Shown: positions 43,963 to 52,211, numbered from the stretch's first letter. The stretch: 64,000 nucleotides of DNA from Mangrovibacterium diazotrophicum (GCF_003610535.1 NZ_RAPN01000001.1:2405320-2469319); one strand, 5' to 3'. Numbers and translations are program-made. The notes: generated by a model from the letters alone, not told the origin.

Positions 43963-45309
43963 CTACTCTTTTGTAACCGCCATGACTGTTTTCAGGACAA
44001 GGCGTTCGCTAAAACCGGCAGCAAACGAAATCACATAGAGTAAAAAGAGATTATCCGGCTTGTTATCAAAGCCGTCCAGTTGCAAAACCAAACCTGCCTG
44101 AATAAACACATAAAGAATCAAGGCGGAAGCGCCTCCGATAAAGACTCGGATCAACGAAAGCCGCGATGCATAAACCTGTTCCGGAATGCGGCTGGAACCG
44201 CGCTCCGGAGGTATTTTCAGAAGCGTACTGAATGCACCTCCAAATATCCCGAAACCAACAACGCCGAAAATCGGCGGAAGAAACGACAGTGGCGACGAAC
44301 ACCAATGCGCATAATACAGGTAAGCAAAAACGAGAAAAGCACTAACCACGAGGCACACTAAAATTGTCGACAGATAACGTTGAAAAAGCTGATCTTTATA
44401 CGCATTATTATTGAAGTGCTCATCACGAATCTGTGCCGCCTGATACACCGATTCATTACTTAAGCCCGGAGGAATCAGCTCGCCTTTCTTTCCCAACAAT
44501 TCTTCGATTGCAGCCTGACGCCAACCTCCAATCTTTTCAGCCTCACTTCGAATCACCTTGGCCTCGGCCAGTAACGGCTCCGAATCAAGTGTCAAAATCT
44601 CCTGCCTTTGCGATTCGTGAAAACATTTCCAGGCAATGTCCAGCTCATTCCCGTTTAAGTAAAATTCAGCCGTTTTCAAAAGCTCTATCCCTTTATACAG
44701 ATGTTGCAACTTCGGCTTTAAACAGCTTTCCAACTTCGACTCCATCCGTTTCCGTGAGGTCGTTATCGAACCTTGCAAACGAGACTTCCGAATCTTGTTT
44801 CCACCCCGAAAATGCTTCATCCTACTACGCCAAGTCTGCCTTGAATCTCCTTTTGCCAAACGTACTTCCTGCGATTCGCCGACGGGAGCCCGCAAAGAAG
44901 TACCAGAGCGAACAATCAGCTTCTTCTGCTCATCGTATGTCAACAATTTCGAAGCTGCTTCAACAGGTAGCCATAACAACTGATCCGCTTCTTTATCCCT
45001 CGTCCGGACATTTTCTTCAACTAATTGCATGTGCCAGAAAAACACCAGCTTTTCCTTTTCGCCGATCTTATATTGCAGAAAATCGGCAAACGAAACAAGC
45101 TTCGCGGTACAAGCTGTTTCCTCACTCACTTCACGCAAGGCTGTTTCCTCAAGCTTCTCTCCGGGTTCTTGTTTTCCTTTCGGCAACAACCACTCGCCAC
45201 CATACCGGGTTCTGTGGATAACCGCAAGCTCGGACAAAAAAGGCTCACCGCGCCACAAAATACCGCCACCCGCCAAGACGGAGTTATTCGTTGAGTGCTC
45301 TATCAACAT
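43963..45309 (-). CDS. Nudix hydrolase fused to a four-helix membrane domain
   Basis: A 448-residue protein. Residues 10-140 are a Nudix domain with box G45-x5-E51-x7-REVSEET (residues 45-67); the Gly near the end of the box is Ala66. A basic linker (140-200) and a helical region (200-300) follow. Residues about 309-436 hold four hydrophobic helices, the last ending AAGFSERLVL. So a nucleotide-diphosphate hydrolase or sensor appears to be tethered to the membrane. The function is unknown. It might control membrane-domain activity by nucleotide level, as in some nucleotide-signalling conflict systems, but this is inference. No partner gene is evident. Confidence 0.8.
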   Translation of the reverse strand: MLIEHSTNNSVLAGGGILWRGEPFLSELAVIHRTRYGGEWLLPKGKQEPGEKLEETALREVSEETACTAKLVSFADFLQYKIGEKEKLVFFWHMQLVEENVRTRDKEADQLLWLPVEAASKLLTYDEQKKLIVRSGTSLRAPVGESQEVRLAKGDSRQTWRSRMKHFRGGNKIRKSRLQGSITTSRKRMESKLESCLKPKLQHLYKGIELLKTAEFYLNGNELDIAWKCFHESQRQEILTLDSEPLLAEAKVIRSEAEKIGGWRQAAIEELLGKKGELIPPGLSNESVYQAAQIRDEHFNNNAYKDQLFQRYLSTILVCLVVSAFLVFAYLYYAHWCSSPLSFLPPIFGVVGFGIFGGAFSTLLKIPPERGSSRIPEQVYASRLSLIRVFIGGASALILYVFIQAGLVLQLDGFDNKPDNLFLLYVISFAAGFSERLVLKTVMAVTKE

Positions 45310-45454
45310 CGCAATAAAATTTAAAATTTCGTTAGTCTGAAATATTGGAATTGAACGTAATGAGAATTCTTCAAGTTACGTGATTTCCGGCAAACTCGTC
45401 AATTTTACGTCGACCAAACGGAGGATTCGGGCAGACAATTCATTCGCTTTTCCT

Positions 45455-45462
45455 TACCTTTG
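45455..45462 (+). promoter_or_regulatory. Thioesterase -7 promoter box
   Basis: TACCTTTG matches TAnnTTTG; it overlaps the TTG at 45460 that could open the frame, so ATG 45484 is favoured. Confidence 0.6.
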
Positions 45463-45483
45463 GGCTTTCTAACAAACAAATGC

Positions 45484-45894
45484 ATGGATTTTATTTTTGA
45501 ATTGCCTTTCAAAGTTCGTGACTACGAATGCGATTTACAGGGTATTGTAAACAACTCGGTTTATCAAAACTACCTGGAACATACCCGTCACGAATTTCTG
45601 GAAAATGTTGGCTTAAACTTCGCTCAATTACACGATGAAGGAATTGATGCCGTAGTGATTCGGGTGGAAATTGACTACAAATTCCCGTTGAAAAGCGGCG
45701 ACCAATTTGTCTGCAAACTTCGGGTTGACCGCGAGGGGAAGCTAAAATATATTTTCTACCAGGATATTTACCGGCAGTCGGACGACAAACTCATCATTAA
45801 AGGGAAAGTGGTGTCAACAACAATCAATGCGCAAAGTGGCCGACCCGTTTTTTGCGAACAATTAGCCGAGATTTTCGACCGCTATATCCCTTAA
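45484..45894 (+). CDS. Acyl-CoA thioesterase, hotdog fold
   Basis: A 136-residue cytoplasmic protein of the 4-hydroxybenzoyl-CoA thioesterase/YbgC type. Visible: VRDYECDLQGIVNNSVYQNYLEHTRHEF (Asp/Gln catalytic region; hotdog helix) and VEIDYKFPLKSGDQF. Hydrolyses acyl-CoA or acyl-ACP thioesters. Stand-alone gene convergent with an alpha/beta hydrolase. Start at ATG 45484. Confidence 0.9.
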   Translation: MDFIFELPFKVRDYECDLQGIVNNSVYQNYLEHTRHEFLENVGLNFAQLHDEGIDAVVIRVEIDYKFPLKSGDQFVCKLRVDREGKLKYIFYQDIYRQSDDKLIIKGKVVSTTINAQSGRPVFCEQLAEIFDRYIP

Positions 45895-45901
45895 ATCCGG
45901 A

Positions 45902-46708
45902 TCATTTCTGAAAAAATTGGAGGACGGTCTCATTGAACAGATCGGGGTGTTGCTGACAAACGCCGTGATGTGAATCGGGGAAAATACATAAACTCGCTTT
46001 CGGGATCGACTCAAAAATCTTCACCGTGTGTGCTGTTTTAATCAGGTCGTGGTCTCCGGCCATTACTAGAACGGGGCACTGTATTTTCTTCAGCTCCCGG
46101 AATGGAATCTGCGGTTGCTCTACCATCATTCGATTCAACGTAACATCCCTTGGAGATGAAGATGGATTGTCGACAACCGCCTGCATCTCCCGAAGAACAG
46201 CTACCGGCAACGCGGTAGAATCAGGCACAACATTCGCACCCGAAACGGCCAGTCTCTTGACTTTGTCCGGATAATTCATCGCCAGCAGAATTCCGTTGAT
46301 TCCGCCATCACTCCACCCCAGTACGAAAGCCGAGTCAACTCCGAGGTAATCCAACAAGCCATTAAAATCATCAGCCATTTGCCGGTAAGAAAGCGAATCT
46401 GCAGAACCGCCTGACCTGCCCTGCAAACGACTATCAACAGCAATTACGTGATAATGCTTCTCAAAAAAAGGAATTTGAAACCGGAAAGCATCAATTGATC
46501 CACCGTTTCCGTGAAGCAGAAGCAAGGGCTCACCACTACCATATTCTTCGTAATACAGCTTTATTCCATTCACCTCCGCATAATTTCCTGCTTGCGGATT
46601 GTTTCCGTAATCGACCTGCTGCCCGAGGGCATGTTGACCACCGACGAAAGCTAAAACAAGCAATCCGAATCGAATAGCATGAACCAATTTTCTCCAAGTT
46701 TCCTGCAT
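45902..46708 (-). CDS. Secreted alpha/beta hydrolase
   Basis: A 268-residue hydrolase with a signal peptide (FGLLVLAFVGGQHALGQ). Catalytic Ser in LGWSDGG, Asp in VMAGDHDLI and His in DSHHGV, oxyanion loop LLLHGNGGSI. Substrate unknown; esterase-like enzymes of this type act on small esters or lactones. The stop codon lies 8 bp from that of the convergent thioesterase gene. Confidence 0.88.
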   Translation of the reverse strand: MQETWRKLVHAIRFGLLVLAFVGGQHALGQQVDYGNNPQAGNYAEVNGIKLYYEEYGSGEPLLLLHGNGGSIDAFRFQIPFFEKHYHVIAVDSRLQGRSGGSADSLSYRQMADDFNGLLDYLGVDSAFVLGWSDGGINGILLAMNYPDKVKRLAVSGANVVPDSTALPVAVLREMQAVVDNPSSSPRDVTLNRMMVEQPQIPFRELKKIQCPVLVMAGDHDLIKTAHTVKIFESIPKASLCIFPDSHHGVCQQHPDLFNETVLQFFQK

Positions 46709-46924
46709 GATTTCCTGATTTTATGGGGACAAGCTAAATTAAATCAATTCTGAAAAGTCACTGATAAAATAGCTGCCTTTTTATGCATAGAATTGAATAT
46801 TAATTCGCGTTGCCGTAATTTTACGACATCAAACATAAAATTCAGAAAACATCCAACGCAATAACCAGTCACATAATTGATTTCGCGTGAAAAAAATCGA
46901 TATATTTTAGTTAAAATTGAATCT

Positions 46925-47458
46925 ATGAAAAAACTTAGCCGAATTTTAATGATTCTCACGCTTGCCTTCCTGGCAGCGTGCGAAGGAGAACAGGGACCTG
47001 CCGGTGTTCCTGGGGAAGACGGATACAATATTCTCGGAACAGTGTTCGAAATTGAAGGAACGTTCAGCAATTCAAACGATTACATCCTATATGACGAATT
47101 TCCAAGCAGTTTTGAAGTTTATAACGGAGATGTGGTCATGGTGTACATCCTTTGGGAAGTGACCGACGGATTGGATGTTTGGCGTGCCCTACCCCAAACC
47201 ATCTTTTTCAACGAAGGTCCTCTGATGTACAACTTTGACTATACGCTGGTAGATTTCCAAATCTTTCTGGACGGAGCAATTGACTTCTCAAGTTTGGATG
47301 CAGCCTGGACAGACAACCAGATCTTCCGGATTGCAGTAATTCCGGCCGATTTGTGGGCACAAAACAAATCGCTGGATCTCACGGACTATAATGCGGTTAT
47401 GAAAGCACTAAATCGTCCGACCGAATCGAAAGACATGACTCAGATCGAAAAATTATAA
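46925..47458 (+). CDS. Lipoprotein with short collagen-like segment
   Basis: A 177-residue lipoprotein: MKKLSRILMILTLAFLAAC with a proper lipobox, then EGEQGPAGVPGEDG, a short Gly-x-y collagen-like stretch, followed by a beta-rich domain ending in a basic tail. Family function unknown; similar lipoproteins are common in Bacteroidota. The frame extends to 46877, but ATG 46925 gives the signal peptide. A TATATTTT box (7 of 8 of TAnnTTTG) at 46901-46908 with TTG 22 bp upstream supports this start. Confidence 0.85.
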   Translation: MKKLSRILMILTLAFLAACEGEQGPAGVPGEDGYNILGTVFEIEGTFSNSNDYILYDEFPSSFEVYNGDVVMVYILWEVTDGLDVWRALPQTIFFNEGPLMYNFDYTLVDFQIFLDGAIDFSSLDAAWTDNQIFRIAVIPADLWAQNKSLDLTDYNAVMKALNRPTESKDMTQIEKL

Positions 47459-47500
47459 AACGTATTGACGAAAACCGTTGCTTTGAGCAAGTTCGAAAAA

Positions 47501-47530
47501 GACACCTTTCTCCAGAGGTGTCTTTTTTTT
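47501..47530 (+). terminator. Lipoprotein gene terminator
   Basis: GACACCT / AGGTGTC stem followed by eight T residues, 43 bp after the stop. Confidence 0.9.
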
Positions 47531-47649
47531 GTCCTTTTCGAAGCGCTCGCCTTCAACAAAACAAATCCACTCAATCCGCCAACTATTCTGAAATTCCACC
47601 GTAGCATTCAGATATAAACATCTTTTATTATTGAAATACGTTCCCCGAT

Positions 47650-50085
47650 ATGACTCAGTTCGACATCACTCGAACACCCCTTTTATATTTTCTTTTCCTA
47701 ATCATGTTCCCTTTTTTCAGCCAGGCGCAGATACAAGGATCCGTTCGTGACTCGACCGATCTTCCGGTTGCTTTTGCCAATATCCTGTTGCTGAATGCAG
47801 CCGACTCGACGGTTGCAACCGGCGTCATGGCTACCGACGAAGGCACCTACAACATTACCGATTTTAAACCGGGCAAGTATCTTATTGGTGCCAGCCTGAT
47901 CGGCTATGATCCGGTCTATTCCAAGCCATTTACGATCAAAAGCAGCAACGAACACTTTCACCAAAATCCGCTCTACATGCGTTCAAACGCCAAGCAGATC
48001 GAAGACGTAAATGTGGTTGCGAAAAAACCAATCTACGAACTGCAAATCGACCGAATGGTGGTTAATGTTGAAAACAGTATTACATCGAGCGGAAATACAG
48101 CTCTCGAAGTACTCGAGAAATCCCCCGGTGTGATCGTCGACCGGCAAAACAACAGCATCTCGCTGGCCGGTAAAAGCGGGGTCATGATCATCCTGAACGG
48201 CAAACAAACCCGTATGCCAATCGAGGCAGCCATGCAAATGCTGGATGGGATGAACGCGGAGAATGTAAAAAAGATTGAATTGATTACCACACCGCCCGCA
48301 AAATATGAAGCCGAAGGTAATGCCGGAATTATCAACATCGTGCTGAAGAAACACGAAGATTTTGGCACCAATGGTTCTTTCTCGCTGGGCGCCGGAGTGG
48401 CCAAACGCGAGAAGATGAACGCCAGCCTCAACCTGAATCATCACGTGGAAAAAGTGAATTTCTTTGGCACCTACAATGTCAATTACAACAACCTATTTCA
48501 CCAAATCGACTCGTATCGAAGGTACCTGAAAGATGATCAGGTCAATGAATCGGAAGCAAGCAGCTACCGGGATGCTATTGTGCTGTTTCAGAATATCCGA
48601 ATGGGACTTGATTACACCATCAGTAGTAAGACGACCTTCAGTGTACTGACAAACGGCTACATCAGCAGTTGGGATATGGACGCAAGAAATGACATCCGGT
48701 ACATGACCAACGGAACAACAACCGAGACCTCGGTAATGGCCAACTCCGAAATCAACAAATGGTACCACGGCATGGGCAACCTGAACCTGCTACACCATTT
48801 CGAGGAAGCGGAAACCCTTGAATTCAACTTCGACTACCTGAACTACTACAACGACGATCCCTCCGATTACGACTCGGAAGTTACCGACAACACGGGCGCA
48901 ATGACTTCTGAAATTATCGAGATTGAAAAGACCACGCCAATTGATATCCTCGTGGGCTCGGTAGACTACTCAAACCAGGTAAACTCGGATTTTAAACTGG
49001 AAGCCGGCGCAAAGATCACGTTCACCAAGTTTAAAAATGACGTTGCTGTTCGCTACCTCGAAAACGGCGGTTGGTACTACGATCCGGAACTGACCAATAA
49101 TTACAGCATGGACGAAAACATCATGGCACTGTATGCTTCCGCAAACTACAAATTTGCGAAGAACACCAGCATTGTCGCGGGGCTCCGTTACGAATACATG
49201 AACTCGGTTCTGGATTCGGAGACCGAAAAGGGAATCGTTGATTTACATTACGGTGAATTCTTCCCCACCCTTTTCCTGTCGCAAAAATTCGATGACAACA
49301 ATACGCTGCAAGCCTCGTACAGCCGCCGGATCAACCGACCAACCTTCAACCAGCTTGCTCCATTCCTGATCCTGATCACACCCGAAAGTTTTGTGTCCGG
49401 AAATGTAAATCTACTACCCGCGTTCAGCAATATTTACAAGATCGAGTACCAGTTTAAATCGGCCATGCTCTCGGTAGCTTATACCGATACAAAAGATGCA
49501 ATTTCGCGTTTTGCCCCAACCAATAGTGCCGACGGCGACAAACAATATTTCTTTTCCCGGAATATTGATAAAAGCGAAACCTACGCAGCCACGCTGGCCA
49601 TCCCGATTACCGCTACCCCTTGGTGGAAAATGCAGAATAACCTGATCTGGACCAAGCAGAAAGTTGATACGGAATACGATGGAACGGTGTACAAAATTGA
49701 CCAGGATAATTACCGGATTACAAGTAATCAAAGCTTCACCCTCACCAAGTATTTCTCGGCCGAAATTTCCTGTTTCTACAACTCGAAATCCATTTGGGGC
49801 ATCTACGAAAGTAAAGCGTTCGGGCGCGTGGATGCCGGCGTGCAATGGAAGTTGAAAAATGAAAACAGCCGCTTTAACCTCAACGTCAGCGATATTTTCA
49901 AAACAAATATTTACCGAAGTGTCGCCAACTTACCGGAGTTGAATATTTATAACCGTTGGCGCCTGGATTTTGAGCCCCGTGTGATCCGCCTCACTTTCAC
50001 CCAAAACTTTGGGAATGGGGCAGTCAAAACAAGGCATCGAACAACTGGTTCGGAAGAAGAACAAAATCGCGTTAGTCCTCAGTAA
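47650..50085 (+). CDS. TonB-dependent receptor-like outer-membrane protein
   Basis: An 811-residue outer-membrane protein. Signal region LYFLFLIMFPFFSQAQ; N-terminal carboxypeptidase-regulatory-like domain (IQGSVRDSTDLPVAFANILL ... GKYLIGASLIGYDP); plug domain (NTALEVLEKSPGVIVDRQNNSISLAGKSGVMIILNGKQTRM) and a large C-terminal barrel with many paired aromatic strands. It belongs to the OMP_b-brl_3/TonB-receptor group, and imports an unknown ligand or acts in surface functions. No SusD partner is adjacent. The first hairpin of the RNA array (50111) follows its stop by 25 bp and may terminate it. Confidence 0.88.
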   Translation: MTQFDITRTPLLYFLFLIMFPFFSQAQIQGSVRDSTDLPVAFANILLLNAADSTVATGVMATDEGTYNITDFKPGKYLIGASLIGYDPVYSKPFTIKSSNEHFHQNPLYMRSNAKQIEDVNVVAKKPIYELQIDRMVVNVENSITSSGNTALEVLEKSPGVIVDRQNNSISLAGKSGVMIILNGKQTRMPIEAAMQMLDGMNAENVKKIELITTPPAKYEAEGNAGIINIVLKKHEDFGTNGSFSLGAGVAKREKMNASLNLNHHVEKVNFFGTYNVNYNNLFHQIDSYRRYLKDDQVNESEASSYRDAIVLFQNIRMGLDYTISSKTTFSVLTNGYISSWDMDARNDIRYMTNGTTTETSVMANSEINKWYHGMGNLNLLHHFEEAETLEFNFDYLNYYNDDPSDYDSEVTDNTGAMTSEIIEIEKTTPIDILVGSVDYSNQVNSDFKLEAGAKITFTKFKNDVAVRYLENGGWYYDPELTNNYSMDENIMALYASANYKFAKNTSIVAGLRYEYMNSVLDSETEKGIVDLHYGEFFPTLFLSQKFDDNNTLQASYSRRINRPTFNQLAPFLILITPESFVSGNVNLLPAFSNIYKIEYQFKSAMLSVAYTDTKDAISRFAPTNSADGDKQYFFSRNIDKSETYAATLAIPITATPWWKMQNNLIWTKQKVDTEYDGTVYKIDQDNYRITSNQSFTLTKYFSAEISCFYNSKSIWGIYESKAFGRVDAGVQWKLKNENSRFNLNVSDIFKTNIYRSVANLPELNIYNRWRLDFEPRVIRLTFTQNFGNGAVKTRHRTTGSEEEQNRVSPQ

Positions 50086-50110
50086 TTTAAATCATTCCTT
50101 ATTAAGGCAT

Positions 50111-50198
50111 AAAAAAAAGGATGGCCTCTACCATCCTTTTCTCACTTAACCAAACCTATCTCTATGAAAAAAACTACTTATTACTTTGCTTATTGTAC
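50111..50198 (-). ncRNA. Candidate small RNA, array copy 1 (type A)
   Basis: Minus-strand -7 box TATCTTTG at 50203-50210. Predicted start near 50198, end in the T tract at 50111-50118. The terminator is GGATGGT-AGAG-GCCATCC with a U.G pair at the closing position. It also lies 25 bp after the TonB-receptor stop and may end that transcript from the other side. Predicted length about 88 nt. No open reading frame is conserved. Confidence 0.7.
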
Positions 50199-50429
50199 GC
50201 TACAAAGATACGCCCTGCTTCAGTTAACGCCTGCCAAGGAACGTTAAAGAACTTTAGAAATGAACGAAGGCATGGGAAAGCTATCAATTTTAAGAAACCG
50301 TTGAAGATGCTGTTGTCAGGTTGTCATTAGTTATTCGGGTGCCTTCCGGCGCTGACTCGAGGCTATTTTCCACTCTGCGCCTTCGCGTCCGCGTGTGCAT
50401 TAACCAACGACTTGCTCGTTTCAGCAAAC

Positions 50430-50517
50430 AAAAAAAGGATGACCGCTGCCATCCTTTTCTCACTTAACCAAACCTATCTCTATGAAAAAAAATTACTTAT
50501 TACTTTGCTTATTGTAC
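50430..50517 (-). ncRNA. Candidate small RNA, array copy 2 (type A)
   Basis: -7 box TATCTTTG at 50522-50529 on the minus strand; terminator GGATGGC-AGCG-GTCATCC with a G.U pair, then seven T. Predicted length about 88 nt. Confidence 0.7.
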
Positions 50518-50629
50518 ACTACAAAGATACGCCGCGCTTCCGTTAACGGCTTTCAACGAACGTTAAAGAAGCTTAGAAATGAATGACATAAAATCCCGAG
50601 TGCGAAATACTCGATACAACTGAAGTCAC

Positions 50630-50717
50630 AAAAAAAGGATGGCCTACACCATCCTTTTTCCCTTCTAATCAAAACTATCTCTATGAAAAAATCTACTTAT
50701 TACTTTGCTTATTGTAC
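50630..50717 (-). ncRNA. Candidate small RNA, array copy 3 (type B)
   Basis: -7 box TATTTTTG at 50722-50729, keeping TAnnTTTG with different middle bases; terminator GGATGGT-GTAG-GCCATCC with a U.G pair. The body differs from type A, with AATCAAAACTATCTCTATG on the opposite strand. Confidence 0.68.
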
Positions 50718-50834
50718 GCTACAAAAATACGCCGCACTTCCGTTAATGCATGAAAAGGAACGTTAAAGAACCTTAGAATCGACTATACTGGAATAGAGTA
50801 AGAATAGCGCAACTGGCTGGTCGTTTCAGCAAAC

Positions 50835-50923
50835 AAAAAAAAGGATGACCGCTGCCATCCTTTTCTCACTTAACCAAACCTATCTCTATGAAAAAAACTT
50901 ACTTATTACTTTGCTTATTGTAC
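50835..50923 (-). ncRNA. Candidate small RNA, array copy 4 (type A)
   Basis: -7 box TATCTTTG at 50928-50935; terminator GGATGGC-AGCG-GTCATCC then eight T. Predicted length about 89 nt. Confidence 0.7.
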
Positions 50924-51039
50924 TCTACAAAGATACGCCGCGCTTCCGTTAACGCCTGCCAAGGAACGTTAAAGAACCTTAGAAATGACAAGACTTGAAA
51001 AAGTAAGAATAGCGCAGTTGGCTGGTTATTTCAACAGAC

Positions 51040-51127
51040 AAAAAAAGGATGACCGTTGCCATCCTTTTCTCACTTAACCAAACCTATCTCTATGAAAAAA
51101 ACTTACTTATTACTTTGCTTATTGTAC
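51040..51127 (-). ncRNA. Candidate small RNA, array copy 5 (type A)
   Basis: -7 box TATCTTTG at 51132-51139; terminator GGATGGC-AACG-GTCATCC, loop differs, stem kept. Confidence 0.7.
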
Positions 51128-51239
51128 GCTACAAAGATACACCGCGCTTCCGTTAACGGCTTTCAACGAATGTTAAAGAAGCTTAGAAATGAATGACATA
51201 AAATCCGGAGCACTAAAAACTCGATACAAATGAAGTCAC

Positions 51240-51328
51240 AAAAAAATGGATGGCCTACGCCATCCATTTTCCCTTCTAATCAAAACTATCTCAATGAAAA
51301 AATCTACCTATTACTTTGCTTATTTTAC
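51240..51328 (-). ncRNA. Candidate small RNA, array copy 6 (type B)
   Basis: -7 box TATTTTTG at 51333-51340; terminator TGGATGGC-GTAG-GCCATCCA, a perfect 8-bp stem extended by an A-T pair relative to other copies, followed by a T tract. One base of the ATG-proximal part is changed (TCTCAATG on the opposite strand). Confidence 0.68.
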
Positions 51329-51558
51329 TTTACAAAAATACGCCGCACTTCCGTTAATGCCTGAAAAGGAACGTTAAAGACCCTTAGAAATGAACGAAGG
51401 CATGGGAAAGCTACCAATTTAAGAAACCGTTGAAGATCCTGTTGTCAGGTTGTCAATAGTTATCTGGTTGTCTTCCTGCGCTGACTCGAAGCTATTTCCC
51501 CCTCTGCGCCTTTGCGTCCTTGCGTGCTTCAACCAACTACTTGCTCGTTTCAGCAAAC

Positions 51559-51646
51559 AAAAAAAGGATGACCGCTGCCATCCTTTTCTCACTTAACCAA
51601 ACCTATCTCTATGAAAAAAACTTACTTATTACTTTGCTTATTGTAC
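51559..51646 (-). ncRNA. Candidate small RNA, array copy 7 (type A)
   Basis: -7 box TATCTTTG at 51651-51658; terminator GGATGGC-AGCG-GTCATCC then seven T. Confidence 0.7.
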
Positions 51647-51895
51647 TCTACAAAGATACACCCGACTTCCGTTAACGCCTGACAACGGATGTTAAAGAAA
51701 CTTAGAAGTGATTGGAATGAAAGAAATGTTCCAAAGTCTGCGAAAGCGATAAAAATTCAGAAACCGTTGAAGATCCTGTTGTCATGTTGTCATTAGTTCT
51801 CGGCTTGTCTTCCGGCACTAGCCCGAAACTATTCTCCACTCCGCGCCTTTGTGTCTTTGCGTGCACCAACCAACAACTTACTCTTTTCACCACAC

Positions 51896-51984
51896 AAAAA
51901 AAAGGATGACCACTGCCATCCTTTTCTCACTTAACCAAACCTATCTCTATGAAAAAAACTTACTTATTACTTTGCTTATTGTAC
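51896..51984 (-). ncRNA. Candidate small RNA, array copy 8 (type A)
   Basis: -7 box TATCTTTG at 51989-51996; terminator GGATGGC-AGTG-GTCATCC then eight T. Last copy before the tRNA operon terminator. Confidence 0.7.
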
Positions 51985-52078
51985 GCTACAAAGATACACC
52001 GCGCTTCCGTTAACGCCTGCCAACGGATGTTAAAGAACCTTAGAAGTGAGATTTGGAGCGCGAAAAGTATGAAAAACG

Positions 52079-52107
52079 AAAAAAGCACCTCAGTATCCTG
52101 AAGTGCT
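52079..52107 (-). terminator. Terminator of tRNA Gly-Leu-Gly operon
   Basis: On the minus strand AGCACTTCAG-GATA-CTGAGGTGCT stem (one U.G or G.U mismatch pair) followed by five T residues, directly beyond the last tRNA. Confidence 0.85.
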
Positions 52108-52113
52108 TCTATA

Positions 52114-52189
52114 TGGAGCGAGAGACGGGATTCGAACCCGCGACCCCAACCTTGGCAAGGTTGTGCTCTACCAACTGAGCTACTCTCGC
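52114..52189 (-). tRNA. tRNA-Gly(GCC)
   Basis: A 76-nt gene with acceptor GCGAGAG / CTCTCGC, discriminator T, encoded CCA, D-arm AGCTCAGTTGGTAGAGC, anticodon loop CTTGCCAAG (GCC) and T-loop GGTTCGAATCC. Identical to the copy at 52305-52380. Confidence 0.97.
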
Positions 52190-52211
52190 AATATGTGTTT
52201 TGTTCTAAAAG

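Larger units (their letters stand above)
50111..52049 (-). repeat. Tandem array of eight small-RNA-gene-like units
   Basis: Eight copies of a unit of about 150 bp (hairpin to the conserved CTTAGAA block) lie in one orientation, separated by spacers of about 40-190 bp. Two subtypes exist: A (copies 1,2,4,5,7,8; body AACCAAACCTATCTCTATG on the plus strand) and B (copies 3,6; AATCAAAACTATCTC). In minus-strand reading each has TTAACG-N14-TTAACG-N11-TAnnTTTG upstream, a body of about 60-65 nt, then a terminator stem and 6-8 T. Spacers are also duplicated between units. Confidence 0.85.

Noticed and set aside
50164-50263. Small signal-peptide ORFs on the plus strand of the array (MKKTYLLLCLLY type)
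   Set aside because: The A-run length and following bases shift the frame between copies (copies 1 and 3 differ), while nucleotide sequence is kept. Selection therefore does not act on a peptide.
50121-50330. A 69-residue plus-strand ORF across the first array hairpin
   Set aside because: It begins inside a terminator stem, has no homologue in other copies, and has unlikely composition.
50111-52049. Possible CRISPR array
   Set aside because: The repeated units are about 150 bp with internal promoters and terminators, spacers are duplicated rather than unique, and no cas gene is near.
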